Source of the DNA: Microvirga ossetica
Lineage (GTDB): Bacteria > Pseudomonadota > Alphaproteobacteria > Rhizobiales > Beijerinckiaceae
Assembly: GCF_002741015.1 (NCBI RefSeq)
Contig: NZ_CP016616.1
Coordinates: 4,483,501 to 4,547,500 of the forward strand
Direction of reading: 5' to 3'
Length of the DNA: 64,000 nt
Part shown: piece by piece, positions 41,963 through 50,886 of the stretch
Layout: each line of letters begins with the position of its first letter
Position numbering within the stretch: position 1 is the stretch's first letter
The notes under the pieces: model-generated
The model's input: only the letters and a program-made list of their open reading frames with translations
What the model was told of the DNA's origin: nothing
Databases searched by the model: none
Position numbers and translations under genes: made by a program

Positions 41963-42795
41963 CGGACCGTCGATCCGCCACGCGACGGTTCCTGGAGGTC
42001 GAGCTTCCAGTGCTCGCCATCCTGGCCTTCGCTCTCGCACCTTATGCCTGGATGGTTCTGACATCCATCAAGCCCCAGGCGGAGCTTTCGCTCTGGCCGG
42101 TCCGCTATCTCCCGGAGAACGCTACCCTCGATCATTATCGTGAACTCATCGGCCGAACGACCTTCGCCGGAAACCTCCTCAACAGCTTCGTCATCGCGAC
42201 CGGCGCCGCAGCCCTCGGGCTTGGCGTGTCCATCCCGGCGGCCTATGCGTTCTCGCGCTTCCGATTTCGCGCACGGCGCGTGTTGATGACCGGCTTCCTT
42301 GTCATCAACATGTTCCCGGTCGTCCTGCTGATCATCCCACTCTTCATCCTGATGAAGAACCTGGGCCTCCTCGACACGTTCCTGGGTGTGATCCTCGGCC
42401 ATTCCACCTTCGCGATTCCCTTCGCGATCTGGATGCTGACGAGCTATTTCAACGCGATCCCGCGGGACCTCGACGAAGCGGCGATGATCGACGGGGCGTC
42501 ACGCCAGCAGGCGATCCGCCTGATCGTGCTGCCCCTCGTCATGCCGGGCGTGGTCACGGCGGGCATCTATATTTTCATCACCTCGTGGAACGAGTATCTG
42601 TTCGCCATGATGCTGTCCGGACAGGCCGTGCGCACCGTCACGGTCGCGCTGCAGCTGTTCATCGGCGAGTTCACCATCCAGTGGGGCCTGCTGACGGCGG
42701 GCGGAACTCTGATCGCGCTCCCCGTGACCATCCTCTTCCTCCTTGTGCAACGAAGGCTCGTGAGCGGTCTCACGGCCGGTGCGGTGAAATCATGA
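41959..42795 (+). CDS. ABC sugar transporter permease 2 (MalG/UgpE type)
   Basis: This 278-aa permease has six membrane segments and the EAA loop (DLDEAAMIDGASRQQA). It shares ATGA overlaps with permease 1 and with the isomerase gene, showing a tight operon. It completes the membrane channel of the importer. Confidence 0.9.
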   Translation: MTDRRSATRRFLEVELPVLAILAFALAPYAWMVLTSIKPQAELSLWPVRYLPENATLDHYRELIGRTTFAGNLLNSFVIATGAAALGLGVSIPAAYAFSRFRFRARRVLMTGFLVINMFPVVLLIIPLFILMKNLGLLDTFLGVILGHSTFAIPFAIWMLTSYFNAIPRDLDEAAMIDGASRQQAIRLIVLPLVMPGVVTAGIYIFITSWNEYLFAMMLSGQAVRTVTVALQLFIGEFTIQWGLLTAGGTLIALPVTILFLLVQRRLVSGLTAGAVKS

Positions 42796-43682
42796 CAATC
42801 AAGAATCCGATCGGGGTCATCTCCATGTTCTACGCGCGCCCCTTCACGCGCGAGCACTTTGCAACATTTGCCCGCATGAAGGCTGCGGGCGCGGACGTGG
42901 TGGAGCTGCTCGTGCCGGAGCCTGGCGAACTGGACCTCGCGGAGACCCGGCGCGCCGCCGACGAAGCGGGTCTCGCCATCGTTCTTGCCGCCCGCGTGAA
43001 CCTGACCCGGGATCTTGCCAGCGAGAGCCCCGAGGCTCACCGGGCGGGCATCGCCTATCTGGAGAGCTGCGTCGACATCGCATCCAAACTTGGAGCCCGC
43101 ATCGTCGGAGGTCCGCTCTACGGTGCGCCTCTCGTCTTCGCAGGCCGCGCGCCGTCTCCGGTGGACTCCGATGAGCGCCGACGCCGGATCGACGCCGTGG
43201 TCTCCGGTCTGGAGAAGGCTGCCGCGAGGGCCGTGGATTCAGGCGTCGTCCTCGGTCTCGAAGCGCTGAACCGGTTCGAGACGGACATCGCCAACACTGC
43301 CGGCCACGCGATCGAGATCGTCGACCGCGTCGGTTCGCCGGGGCTCGGCGTGATGCTAGACACCTTTCACATGAACATGGAGGAGTTCGACCTCCCCGGC
43401 GCGATCCGCAAGACCGGCCGGCGGCTCGTTCACTTCCAGGCCAACGAGAACAACCGCGGGTTCGTCGGGTCCGGGCATATCGACTGGCCCGGCATCGCCC
43501 GGGCGCTTCACGACATCGCCTATGAAGGCCCCATCGTTCTGGAACCCTTTCGCCGCGACGATGAGAGGGCAGGGGTCACCTTGGCCCAGTGGCGGCCTCC
43601 CACGCGTGATGAGGATCCGGAACTGGCGGCGAGCATTGCCTACCTCAAGGCTGCCCTCGCTTTCGCAGGGAGGATCGGATGA
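42792..43682 (+). CDS. Sugar phosphate isomerase/epimerase (tagatose 3-epimerase-like)
   Basis: This 296-aa TIM-barrel protein of the AP-endonuclease-2 fold has metal-site residues in LGLEALNRFETD (Glu), VMLDTFHMNMEE (Asp, His) and IVLEPFRRDD (Glu), as in D-tagatose/psicose 3-epimerases. It would epimerise a keto-sugar inside the cell. ATGA overlaps on both sides place it in the import operon. The start at 42792 is fixed by that coupling. Confidence 0.85.
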   Translation: MTIKNPIGVISMFYARPFTREHFATFARMKAAGADVVELLVPEPGELDLAETRRAADEAGLAIVLAARVNLTRDLASESPEAHRAGIAYLESCVDIASKLGARIVGGPLYGAPLVFAGRAPSPVDSDERRRRIDAVVSGLEKAAARAVDSGVVLGLEALNRFETDIANTAGHAIEIVDRVGSPGLGVMLDTFHMNMEEFDLPGAIRKTGRRLVHFQANENNRGFVGSGHIDWPGIARALHDIAYEGPIVLEPFRRDDERAGVTLAQWRPPTRDEDPELAASIAYLKAALAFAGRIG

Positions 43683-44689
43683 CATCGGTGAGAATGGCCT
43701 GGATCGGGTGCGGGACCCACGCCAACGAGATGCTGCTGCCGCAGCTCATGCGGCATGATGTGACCTTAGCCGCCCTCTGCGACACGGATGCGGATCGGCT
43801 CGCCCGGACGGCGGTGCGCTTCGGCGTTCCTCCCGAGAGGACGACCTGCGACTGGCGCGAGGTCCTGAACCGGAATGACATTGACGCCCTCGGATTGGCG
43901 ATAGGCCCGCAGGGACATTTCGAGATTGGAACGGCCGCCATAGAGCGGCGCCTTCCGGTCTTCATGGAAAAGCCGCCCGCTCCGACTGCGCTTCAGGCTC
44001 ATCAACTCGCCGAAGCGTCGAAGCGCCAGGGCGTGCCGGTGGTGGTCGGCTTCATGAAGCGCTATTCGACGTCAAACCGGATCGCGTCGAACATCCTCTC
44101 GTCTCCCGAGTTCGGCGAACGGGCCAGCTTCCTCGGGCAGTACATGACGGCGCCTACCTATTTCGCCAAGGACCCCGATTATACCGGCTTTTATCTGCAC
44201 CATTGCGTGCACTATTTCGATCTCGTTCCTTATCTGATGGGCGACGTCGAATCGGTGAGCGCCCGACGGCATGAGCTCGCACCCGGCAAGCTCCTCCTCC
44301 ACGTCGACTTCCGTTTCGTCGGCGGCGCCATCGGAACCCTCGTCGTCGGCACGCATCAGTCCCGCGGCACACCCATGGAATGGTGGCAGGTCATGGGCGA
44401 TCATCGCCGGGTCGAGGTCAGGAACGTTCATGAGGTCCGCTACTACCGCGCTCCCCCCTTCAAGGTCTCCGATCGCGACGCGACGCTTGCGGATGGCGTC
44501 GATACCTTGGTCTGGGAGCCGAACATGACCGCAGCGGCGAACGAGGATCACAAGGGCTATCATGCTCTGCTGGGCGAGTTCGTCCGTGCTATCCGCGAGC
44601 CGATGGAAGTCCCGACGATCGCCGATGGGGCGCGAGCCATACAATTGCTCGAGCAGGCCATCGGCGGGACAGCCGCTGAAGTGCGCTAG
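43679..44689 (+). CDS. Gfo/Idh/MocA-family NAD(P)-dependent oxidoreductase
   Basis: This 336-aa sugar dehydrogenase has the N-terminal Rossmann motif (WIGCGTHANEMLLPQL), the family EKP triad region (PVFMEKPPAPTALQ) and a C-terminal alpha/beta substrate domain with HHCVHYFDLVPYL. It is the last gene of the operon and overlaps the isomerase by ATGA. It would oxidise a sugar or inositol-like substrate brought in by the ABC importer. Confidence 0.88.
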   Translation: MTSVRMAWIGCGTHANEMLLPQLMRHDVTLAALCDTDADRLARTAVRFGVPPERTTCDWREVLNRNDIDALGLAIGPQGHFEIGTAAIERRLPVFMEKPPAPTALQAHQLAEASKRQGVPVVVGFMKRYSTSNRIASNILSSPEFGERASFLGQYMTAPTYFAKDPDYTGFYLHHCVHYFDLVPYLMGDVESVSARRHELAPGKLLLHVDFRFVGGAIGTLVVGTHQSRGTPMEWWQVMGDHRRVEVRNVHEVRYYRAPPFKVSDRDATLADGVDTLVWEPNMTAAANEDHKGYHALLGEFVRAIREPMEVPTIADGARAIQLLEQAIGGTAAEVR

Positions 44690-44775
44690 AGCATTTTCCG
44701 GCGATGCTTCTTCTCTTGCCTGGCGCATCGTTCGGGGCGGAAAACCGGATCCACTTTTCCGCACGATGCGCTAGC
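44689..44775. repeat. Palindromic intergenic repeat, copy 3
   Basis: AGAGCATTTTCCGGCGATGCTTCTTCTC is followed by GGCGCATCGTTCGGGGCGGAAAA...TTTTCCGCACGATGCGCTAG, the same second hairpin as 77-129. It touches the stop of the oxidoreductase gene and reaches the end of the convergent dctM gene, so it may terminate both. Confidence 0.75.
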
Positions 44776-46057
44776 GGCCGAGCACGAGGTTCGGCAACCA
44801 GGTGGTCAGCGGCGGCCAGAGCGTGATCGCGACCAGCACCGCGAGCAGCGGCAGCAGCCAAGGGAGGATGGCCCGTGACATCGCTTCGAAGCTGATGTTC
44901 GCGATTTTCGAGGTGACGAAGAGCACGACTCCCACCGGCGGCGTGATCGTGCCGATCATCAGGTTGAGCACGAAGATCAGCCCGAACTGGATCGGATCGA
45001 TACCGAACTGCGCCGCGGCCGGCGTCAGGATCGGGATCAGGATCAGCATCGCCGCCAGCGCCTCCATGAAACAGCCGACGAAGAGCAGCAGCAGGTTGAC
45101 GATCAGGAGGTAGATCAGCGGCGACCCGGCGAGGTCGACGAGCCAGGGGCCGACGAGCTGCGGGATGCGTGAGATCGAAAGACACCAGCCGAGCGCGGCG
45201 GCCGTCATCACCAGCGCCAGAACCACGCCGGTGGTTTCCACCGTCTGCACGACGAGTTCGGGTAAATCGTTAAGCGAGAAGCTGCGGTAGACGAACAGGC
45301 CCAGTACCAGCGCATAGGCGGTCGCGACGGCGGCTGCCTCGGTCGGTGTGAAGATTCCGCCCATCATGCCGCCGAACAGGATAACCGGGGTCATGAGCGC
45401 CCAGTGCGCTTCCTTGTAAGCCACCCAGAGCTGCGCGAATCCGGGGAAGGGATGGCGCGGCAGGTCGTTTTTCTTTGAGACATAGACCACCATCGCCATC
45501 AGCGCGCCGGCCATCATGAAACCTGGAATCACGCCGGCGAGAAAAAGTCCGCCGATCGAGACATCAGCCGAGACGCCGTAGATCACCATCGGAAGGGAGG
45601 GCGGGATGATCGGGCCGATCGTCGCCGAGGCGGCGGTGATGGCGGCAGCCGTCTCGGGCTTGTAGCCCTCGTCCCGCATCGCCTTGATCTCGAGCGTGCC
45701 GACGCCGCCGGCGTCCGCCACCGCGGATCCGGACATGCCGGCGAAGATCACGCTGGCGAGGATGTTGGCATGGCATAACCCGCCGCGCAGGAAGCCTACG
45801 CAGGCGGTGGCGAAGGTGAAGATGCGGTCGGTGATGCCGGCCGAGTTCATGATGTTGCCCATCAGGATGAACAGCGGCGCCGCGAGCAGCGGGAAGGAAT
45901 AGGCCGATTGCGCGATCTTCTGCGGAACGATGCCAAGGGGGAAGGCCCCGAAATAGGCGAAGGCGACCGCCGCCAGTCCCATCGAGACGAAGAGCGGCAC
46001 GCCGAGCAGCAGCGCAGCGAACCAGACCGGCAGGATCTGCAGCATCAGCGTGCTCAT
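44771..46057 (-). CDS. dctM: TRAP transporter large permease (DctM)
   Basis: This 428-aa protein has about 12 membrane segments and TRAP DctM signatures: FAGMSGSAVADAGGVGTLEI, ASATIGPIIPPSLPMVIYG and IGTITPPVGVVLFVTS. It forms the main transport channel for organic acids driven by sodium or proton gradients. ATG 46057 overlaps the DctQ stop (ATGA), so they are coupled; the open frame extends upstream through dctQ without meaning. Confidence 0.93.
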   Translation of the reverse strand: MSTLMLQILPVWFAALLLGVPLFVSMGLAAVAFAYFGAFPLGIVPQKIAQSAYSFPLLAAPLFILMGNIMNSAGITDRIFTFATACVGFLRGGLCHANILASVIFAGMSGSAVADAGGVGTLEIKAMRDEGYKPETAAAITAASATIGPIIPPSLPMVIYGVSADVSIGGLFLAGVIPGFMMAGALMAMVVYVSKKNDLPRHPFPGFAQLWVAYKEAHWALMTPVILFGGMMGGIFTPTEAAAVATAYALVLGLFVYRSFSLNDLPELVVQTVETTGVVLALVMTAAALGWCLSISRIPQLVGPWLVDLAGSPLIYLLIVNLLLLFVGCFMEALAAMLILIPILTPAAAQFGIDPIQFGLIFVLNLMIGTITPPVGVVLFVTSKIANISFEAMSRAILPWLLPLLAVLVAITLWPPLTTWLPNLVLGR

Positions 46058-46551
46058 AGGGGCTGGGCTCCCGGTTCCGGAGCGGCGACGCGCCTGCCGG
46101 CCAGAGCCATCGCGGCATCGCCGAGAGCCTGCAGGATCAGCGCGAGGGCCGCCAGCGGCATGACGATATAGAGTGCCGCAGCCGTGATCGGCAGCGCGAT
46201 CGATTCGACATCCCAGGTCCGGTCGATCAGGCCGAAGGAATAGCGCAACAGGACGACGGCGAAGAGCACGACCAAGCCCTGCGTCAGCAATTCGAGCGCA
46301 AGACCGAGAGGGGCGGGCAGCTTGTCGGCGAAGACGGTGATGCGAATATGCGCACGCCGCCTGCTTGCGATGATCCAGCCGACGAACGCCGTCCAGACGA
46401 GGAGGTACTGCGCGAGCTCGTCGCTCCAGGCGACCGGCGTGTTGAGTTGACGTGAGATCACACCGATGAGAACGCTCGCGAGCAGCGTCAGCAGCAGCAC
46501 GACGGCGCTCCAGCGCAGCAGCCTGTCGGCGATGGAGAGGAAGGAGCTCAT
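46054..46551 (-). CDS. dctQ: TRAP transporter small permease (DctQ)
   Basis: This 165-aa protein has four membrane segments and the DctQ core pattern (WSDELAQYLLVWTAFVGWII, then RRRAHIRI). It pairs with DctM. The 118 bases to the DctP stop hold a small AAGCCGCT/AGCGGCTT hairpin that may tune expression between binding protein and permeases. Confidence 0.9.
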   Translation of the reverse strand: MSSFLSIADRLLRWSAVVLLLTLLASVLIGVISRQLNTPVAWSDELAQYLLVWTAFVGWIIASRRRAHIRITVFADKLPAPLGLALELLTQGLVVLFAVVLLRYSFGLIDRTWDVESIALPITAAALYIVMPLAALALILQALGDAAMALAGRRVAAPEPGAQPL

Positions 46552-46669
46552 CGATCACGGATCCTTTGGCGACGGCGACGCTTGCTCGTCATTCCGGCCG
46601 AGGCGGAGCCAAGCCGCTACTTAAGCGGCTTGACCCGAGCGATGGTCGGCGCGGAGAGGGTCGTTCACC

Positions 46670-47662
46670 TTACAGCGACGCCAGCGCGTCCCAAGTGCCC
46701 TTGCCCCACTTGCTTTCGAATTGCTTCGGCACGCTGTCGAGCACGGGCTTGCGGAAGGAGTCCATGTCAGGCTCGGTGACGCTCATGCCGGCGGCCTTCA
46801 GCGTCGCGACAAGGCTCGCCTCCTGGTTCGCCAGCTCCTGATCCTGCCAGACAACGCCGTCGGCGATCGCCGCCTCGACGATGGTGCGATCGGCATCATT
46901 GAGGCTTTTCCAGAAGTCGGTGTTCACGATGATCAGGCGGGGAGTGATGATGTGGCCGGTCAGGATCAGGTGCTTCTGCACCTCCTGCAGCTTGGCGCTG
47001 TGAATGGTCGGCAGCGGGTTCTCCTGCCCGTCGACGGCGCCTTGGCTCAGCGCCAGGTAGAGCTCGTTGAAGTTCACCGGCGTCGCCTTGGCTCCCCAGG
47101 CCTCGACCATGGCGCGGAACGTGTCGACCGGAGGCACGCGCAGCTTGAGGCCGGCGACGTCGGCGGCGCTCTTCACCACCTTGGTGCCGGTGGTGAGGTG
47201 GCGCTTGCCGTAATAGGTGACGGCGGCCATACGCATGCCGCGCTTCTTCTCGAGCTCCGCGTTCATCTGCGCGAAGACCGGCGCCTTGGCGACCTTCGTC
47301 ATGTGGGCGGAGTCGCGCCACAGATAGGGTGCCTCAACCACCGAAAGCTGCGGCAGGAAGGAGCTGAGCGCCGCCGCGCCATCCGTTGTCATGGTCAGCG
47401 CACCGGAGGCGACCGACTCCATCATGTCCTTGCCCGAACCGAGCTGGCCGGCCGGAAAGGACTGGATGTCGACGCGGCCGGAGGTCTTCTCCTTCACCTG
47501 CTTGGCAATGCGTTCGACCATCTGCACCTGCGGGTGCGTGGTCGGCAGCATCTCGCCCCAGCGCAATACCGTCGCCTGTGCACGCAAAACGCTGGGCATC
47601 GATACAACAGCGCCAGCGACGGCAGATCCCAGAACGAAGGCGCGTTTCGTCAGTGTGCTCAT
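46670..47662 (-). CDS. dctP: TRAP transporter substrate-binding protein (DctP)
   Basis: This 330-aa periplasmic binding protein has a signal peptide (MSTLTKRAFVLGSAVAGAVV, cleavage near LRA-Q), then VLRWGEMLPTTHPQVQMVER and the ligand-carboxylate motif GLKLRVPPVDTFRAMVEAWG with NELYLALSQGAVDGQENPL. It captures a carboxylate for DctQM. GGGAGGAAG lies before the ATG at 47662. It is first in the operon. Confidence 0.92.
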   Translation of the reverse strand: MSTLTKRAFVLGSAVAGAVVSMPSVLRAQATVLRWGEMLPTTHPQVQMVERIAKQVKEKTSGRVDIQSFPAGQLGSGKDMMESVASGALTMTTDGAAALSSFLPQLSVVEAPYLWRDSAHMTKVAKAPVFAQMNAELEKKRGMRMAAVTYYGKRHLTTGTKVVKSAADVAGLKLRVPPVDTFRAMVEAWGAKATPVNFNELYLALSQGAVDGQENPLPTIHSAKLQEVQKHLILTGHIITPRLIIVNTDFWKSLNDADRTIVEAAIADGVVWQDQELANQEASLVATLKAAGMSVTEPDMDSFRKPVLDSVPKQFESKWGKGTWDALASL

Positions 47663-48376
47663 CTTGACTTCCTCCCAGTGCGGCCGATTCTTCGGCTCCT
47701 TCATGTGGACCACGCCGGCAATTCCCGGCGCAGCGTCGGTGTCATCGCCCGGCTGCGGGCGCTAGCGATGGGCCTGCTCATCTTCTCGACGGCCATCGTC
47801 CTGTTGCATCGGCGTCGCAAATGTCAGGAGAGCCGAACTATCGGAGAGGAGATGGCAGATACTCCCTGTCTGATCACTGACATGTTAGCTTGAGGTTGGA
47901 GGATCGGCAAGCTAGGCGCGCCGTCAAGCTCGAGTGTTTTCAGGCCGCCGGCCGAGGGCCCTCGAGAGCGGGTCGTGCCATCACGCTATCCGGTCGCGGA
48001 CGGTGTCGAAGCGGTCTCGTGTTTTCCGGAGGTGGGGCGAGACAGGAGTCGCCACTCTCTCCGGATGGGCAGATTTGATCGCAACTTGCGGAGCCACATC
48101 AGCTCCAAACGCAACAAGCCCCCGTGGCTTGTGCACACAAGGGCTTGCAGTGTCATGGATTTGGTTGCGGGGACCTGAAACCACCGACATTGGTATATTG
48201 TCTTCTCAAGGTATCTTAGCACTTGGCCATAGAATGCAGCCTAAGGTTGCCAGCATAGTTGGCCTTCAGCCAAACATTGGAACGCCCCCGGCTGCAAACG
48301 GGAGGGCTTTACTTGCCGCGGGACGACCCGCGGCAAGAAGTTCATTCGTTTCAGAAGTATGGCTGCCTGCCGCCTG
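47663..48376. other. Gene-free stretch with one terminator
   Basis: About 700 bases carry no frame with a ribosome site. CTTGCCGCGGG...CCCGCGGCAAG (48312-48337) is a strong hairpin about 40 bases beyond the RTX stop on the minus strand. The part near 48100-48180 (repeated CAAG-like words and GGTTGCGGGGAC) looks like the edge of a recombined or tRNA-adjacent segment, but no tRNA folds there. Confidence 0.4.
48312..48337 (-). terminator. Hairpin terminator of the RTX adhesin gene
   Basis: CTTGCCGCGGG and CCCGCGGCAAG form an 11-bp perfect stem with an ACGA loop, downstream of the minus-strand stop at 48377. Confidence 0.6.
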
Positions 48377-50737
48377 TTAGAGCACGAACCAACCTTTCTG
48401 CAGGTCGACCGCTCCCTTGAGCTTGATCACCCCCTCGGCCGACTTGTCGCTGTCAGTATTGAGATAGACGTAAGTTTCCTTGCTCGTCTTCTCGTAGCGC
48501 ACCTGACCGGCCTTGGTGAAGGCTTCCTTGCCGATGAAGATGAAGGCTTGGTCGCCCTTCTTCTTTACGTCGGCATCAATCGCCTTCAGATCAATCCTGT
48601 CGCCATCTTTGCCCTTGAAGTCAGTGATCGTGTCGGCTGTTCCCTTTGTCGCGCCAGTGTCCTTATTGGCGAAGACGAATACGTCCTTGCCCTTGCCGCC
48701 CGTTAAGGTGTCCAGGCCCAACCCGCCGATCAGACGGTCGTTGCCCGTCCCGCCGTCGAGCGCGTCCTTGCCGGCTCCGGCGCTGAGGATATCATTGCCA
48801 CCACCGCCCGAAAGCTTGTCCGCACCCGAACCGCCAGAAACGGCGTCATTATCGGATGTGCCGGCAGTGCTCTCATTCCAAACATCCTGGAGCGTGATCG
48901 TTAGAATTTGGTCGGAGGTTGCGCCATGGCTGTCAGTCATGCGTACGCTCACCTGGTGGCTCGAGGCCTGCTCGTAGTCGAGCCGAGAGCCGTTGACCAC
49001 AACCAGGCTCCTGCCGTCCGCAGACAGATCGAACCGGCCACCTGCGTCATCTACTAGGCTGAAGCTGAAGCCATCCCCGTCCACATCCCAGGCGGAGAGC
49101 GAGCCAACAACTGTGCCAGTTGCAGCATTCTCAGCCACGGTGCTGCCGGCCAGCGCAAGGCCGGCCGGTGCATCATTGACGGGATTGATCGTCAGCGTGA
49201 AGGTCTGAGGCACGCTCTTGGCCCCCGATGGATCCACCACGCGGTACTCAAAGCTGCTAATCCCGTTGAAGTTGGCGGCTGGGACATAGCTGAAGGTGCC
49301 ATCCGCATCGAGCGTCAGACCTGCCACAGGAACGACCAACTCATAGCTGAGGCTGTCCCTGTCGACATCCGAGCCGGCTGGAATGCGGCCCGTGATCAGC
49401 GTGTCCTCAGCCCCAGAGGTACTGTTGCTGGTAGGGGTGGCAACCGGTGCATCATTGGTGCCGGTGACGCTCCAGGAGACCGAGGCCGGAGTGATGACGT
49501 GTCCGTCCGACACGCCATAGCTGACGCTCACCGTAGTTCTCTGACCCGCGGCCAGGGACTGGTACGAAGCGTGCGTCGGATCCAGCACGAAGGTCTTGGT
49601 TACAGCATCATAGCTCACACCAGCTGGCAGGCTCACTGGAACGTTGACCACCGACAGGGTGGTGCCTGCATCCACGTCTGTGGTATTGGCCAGAGCTTCG
49701 AGGCTGACAGAAACACCGTCCTCGGTGGCGGAAGCTGCCACGACACCAGACACAACCGGCGCATCGTTCGTGCCGCTGACCGTGATCGTTACTGTCTGTG
49801 GGACTACTCCACCGTGACCGTCACCACTAGTGTAGTTGTAGGTGACGACCTCGCTCTGACCTAGTGCGAGATGGCTGTAGGCATTCGGGTTAACTACGAG
49901 GCTATTGCCGGAAGCGATGACGCCGGAGGCATTACCCGACACGAGAACCAGATCGAACGCGGTAAGCGTATCGCCCGTGTCCACATCCGAGGCGCTCTTA
50001 AGCAGATTCACTGCGAAGGTGGCAGTATCCTCGCTTGTGGTTGCAACCACCGCAGCCGAGACAGTCGGCGCATCGTTGATCGGATTGATAGTGAGGGTGA
50101 AGGCCTGAGGCGCACTCTTGAGGCCCGATGCGTCAACGACCCGATACTGGAAGGATGTCGTGCCATTGACATTCGCAGCCGGGACATAGCTGAAGCTTCC
50201 GTCAGCATTGAACGTCAATCCGGCAATCGACGCCACCAGTTCGTAGGTGAGCGTATCCCCATCCGCGTCGAACCCGGCCGGAATCCGGCCGGTGATCATA
50301 GTGTCCTCATCCCCCACAGCGCTGTTGCCTACAGAGGCTGCAACCGGCTTGGAGTAGGTGCCGGAGTTGTCGGTGATGGTCTCGATCGAGCCTTGGAAGA
50401 GTTGCGTGCGCTGCGCCTCGGTCAGGCTCAACCCCTGCAGAACCACGGTATCCTGACCGCTGCCGCCGACGATCTGGAGAGCTGTTTGGACATCGCTCAC
50501 CGTGAAGGTGGTGCCTGCCGTGTTGCTGCTCTCGATGGCCACACCCGTGATGGACTTACCCGACAGGTCGAGCGTGCTCTCCGCCGTGCGGATCTTAGTG
50601 GAGCCGCCATAGCTGTAGATGCTGGTGAAGCTTGCCAGGCTGGCGGTGTCGGCAAGAACGATAAACGCCCCTTGCTGTTGACCTGCAGGCCCATACAGCC
50701 GAAGTGTCTCAATGCTGCTATAGCTTGCCGCTCTCAA
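48377..50737 (-). pseudogene. C-terminal part of RTX/cadherin-like adhesin cut by IS21 element
   Basis: This is the 3' portion (about 786 codons) of one gene whose 5' portion is at 53303-55055. It carries four or five tandem Ig/cadherin-like repeats of about 100 aa, each ending in an INDAP or TNDAP motif, a cadherin-like unit (DVDGDGFSFSLVDDAGG), a block of RTX nonapeptides (GGGGNDILSAGAGKDALDGG) and a C-terminal type I secretion signal region (VFVFANKDTG, then a charged tail ending KGWFVL). Removing the IS and one 7-bp repeat joins DSVYDLR to AASYSSIE in frame. The isolated part lacks a start and ribosome site, so it is probably not made. Confidence 0.85.
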
Positions 50738-50886
50738 TGCGTGTTTCGCGTGATCGTGAGCAGCGATTTCGCGGCACCGTGAGCAACGATTTCAGAGGAT
50801 CGTGAGCACCTTTTCGGAGGTGCCGGGAGCTTCGGCCGACAACTCAACCGGCTACGGGTGCCTCGTTCAACCCACGAGGAGGCCCG

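Noticed and set aside
48100..48180. Possible tRNA end or attachment site (GGTTGCGGGGAC)
   Set aside because: Only a short word matches tRNA 3' regions and no cloverleaf forms; no second copy was found.
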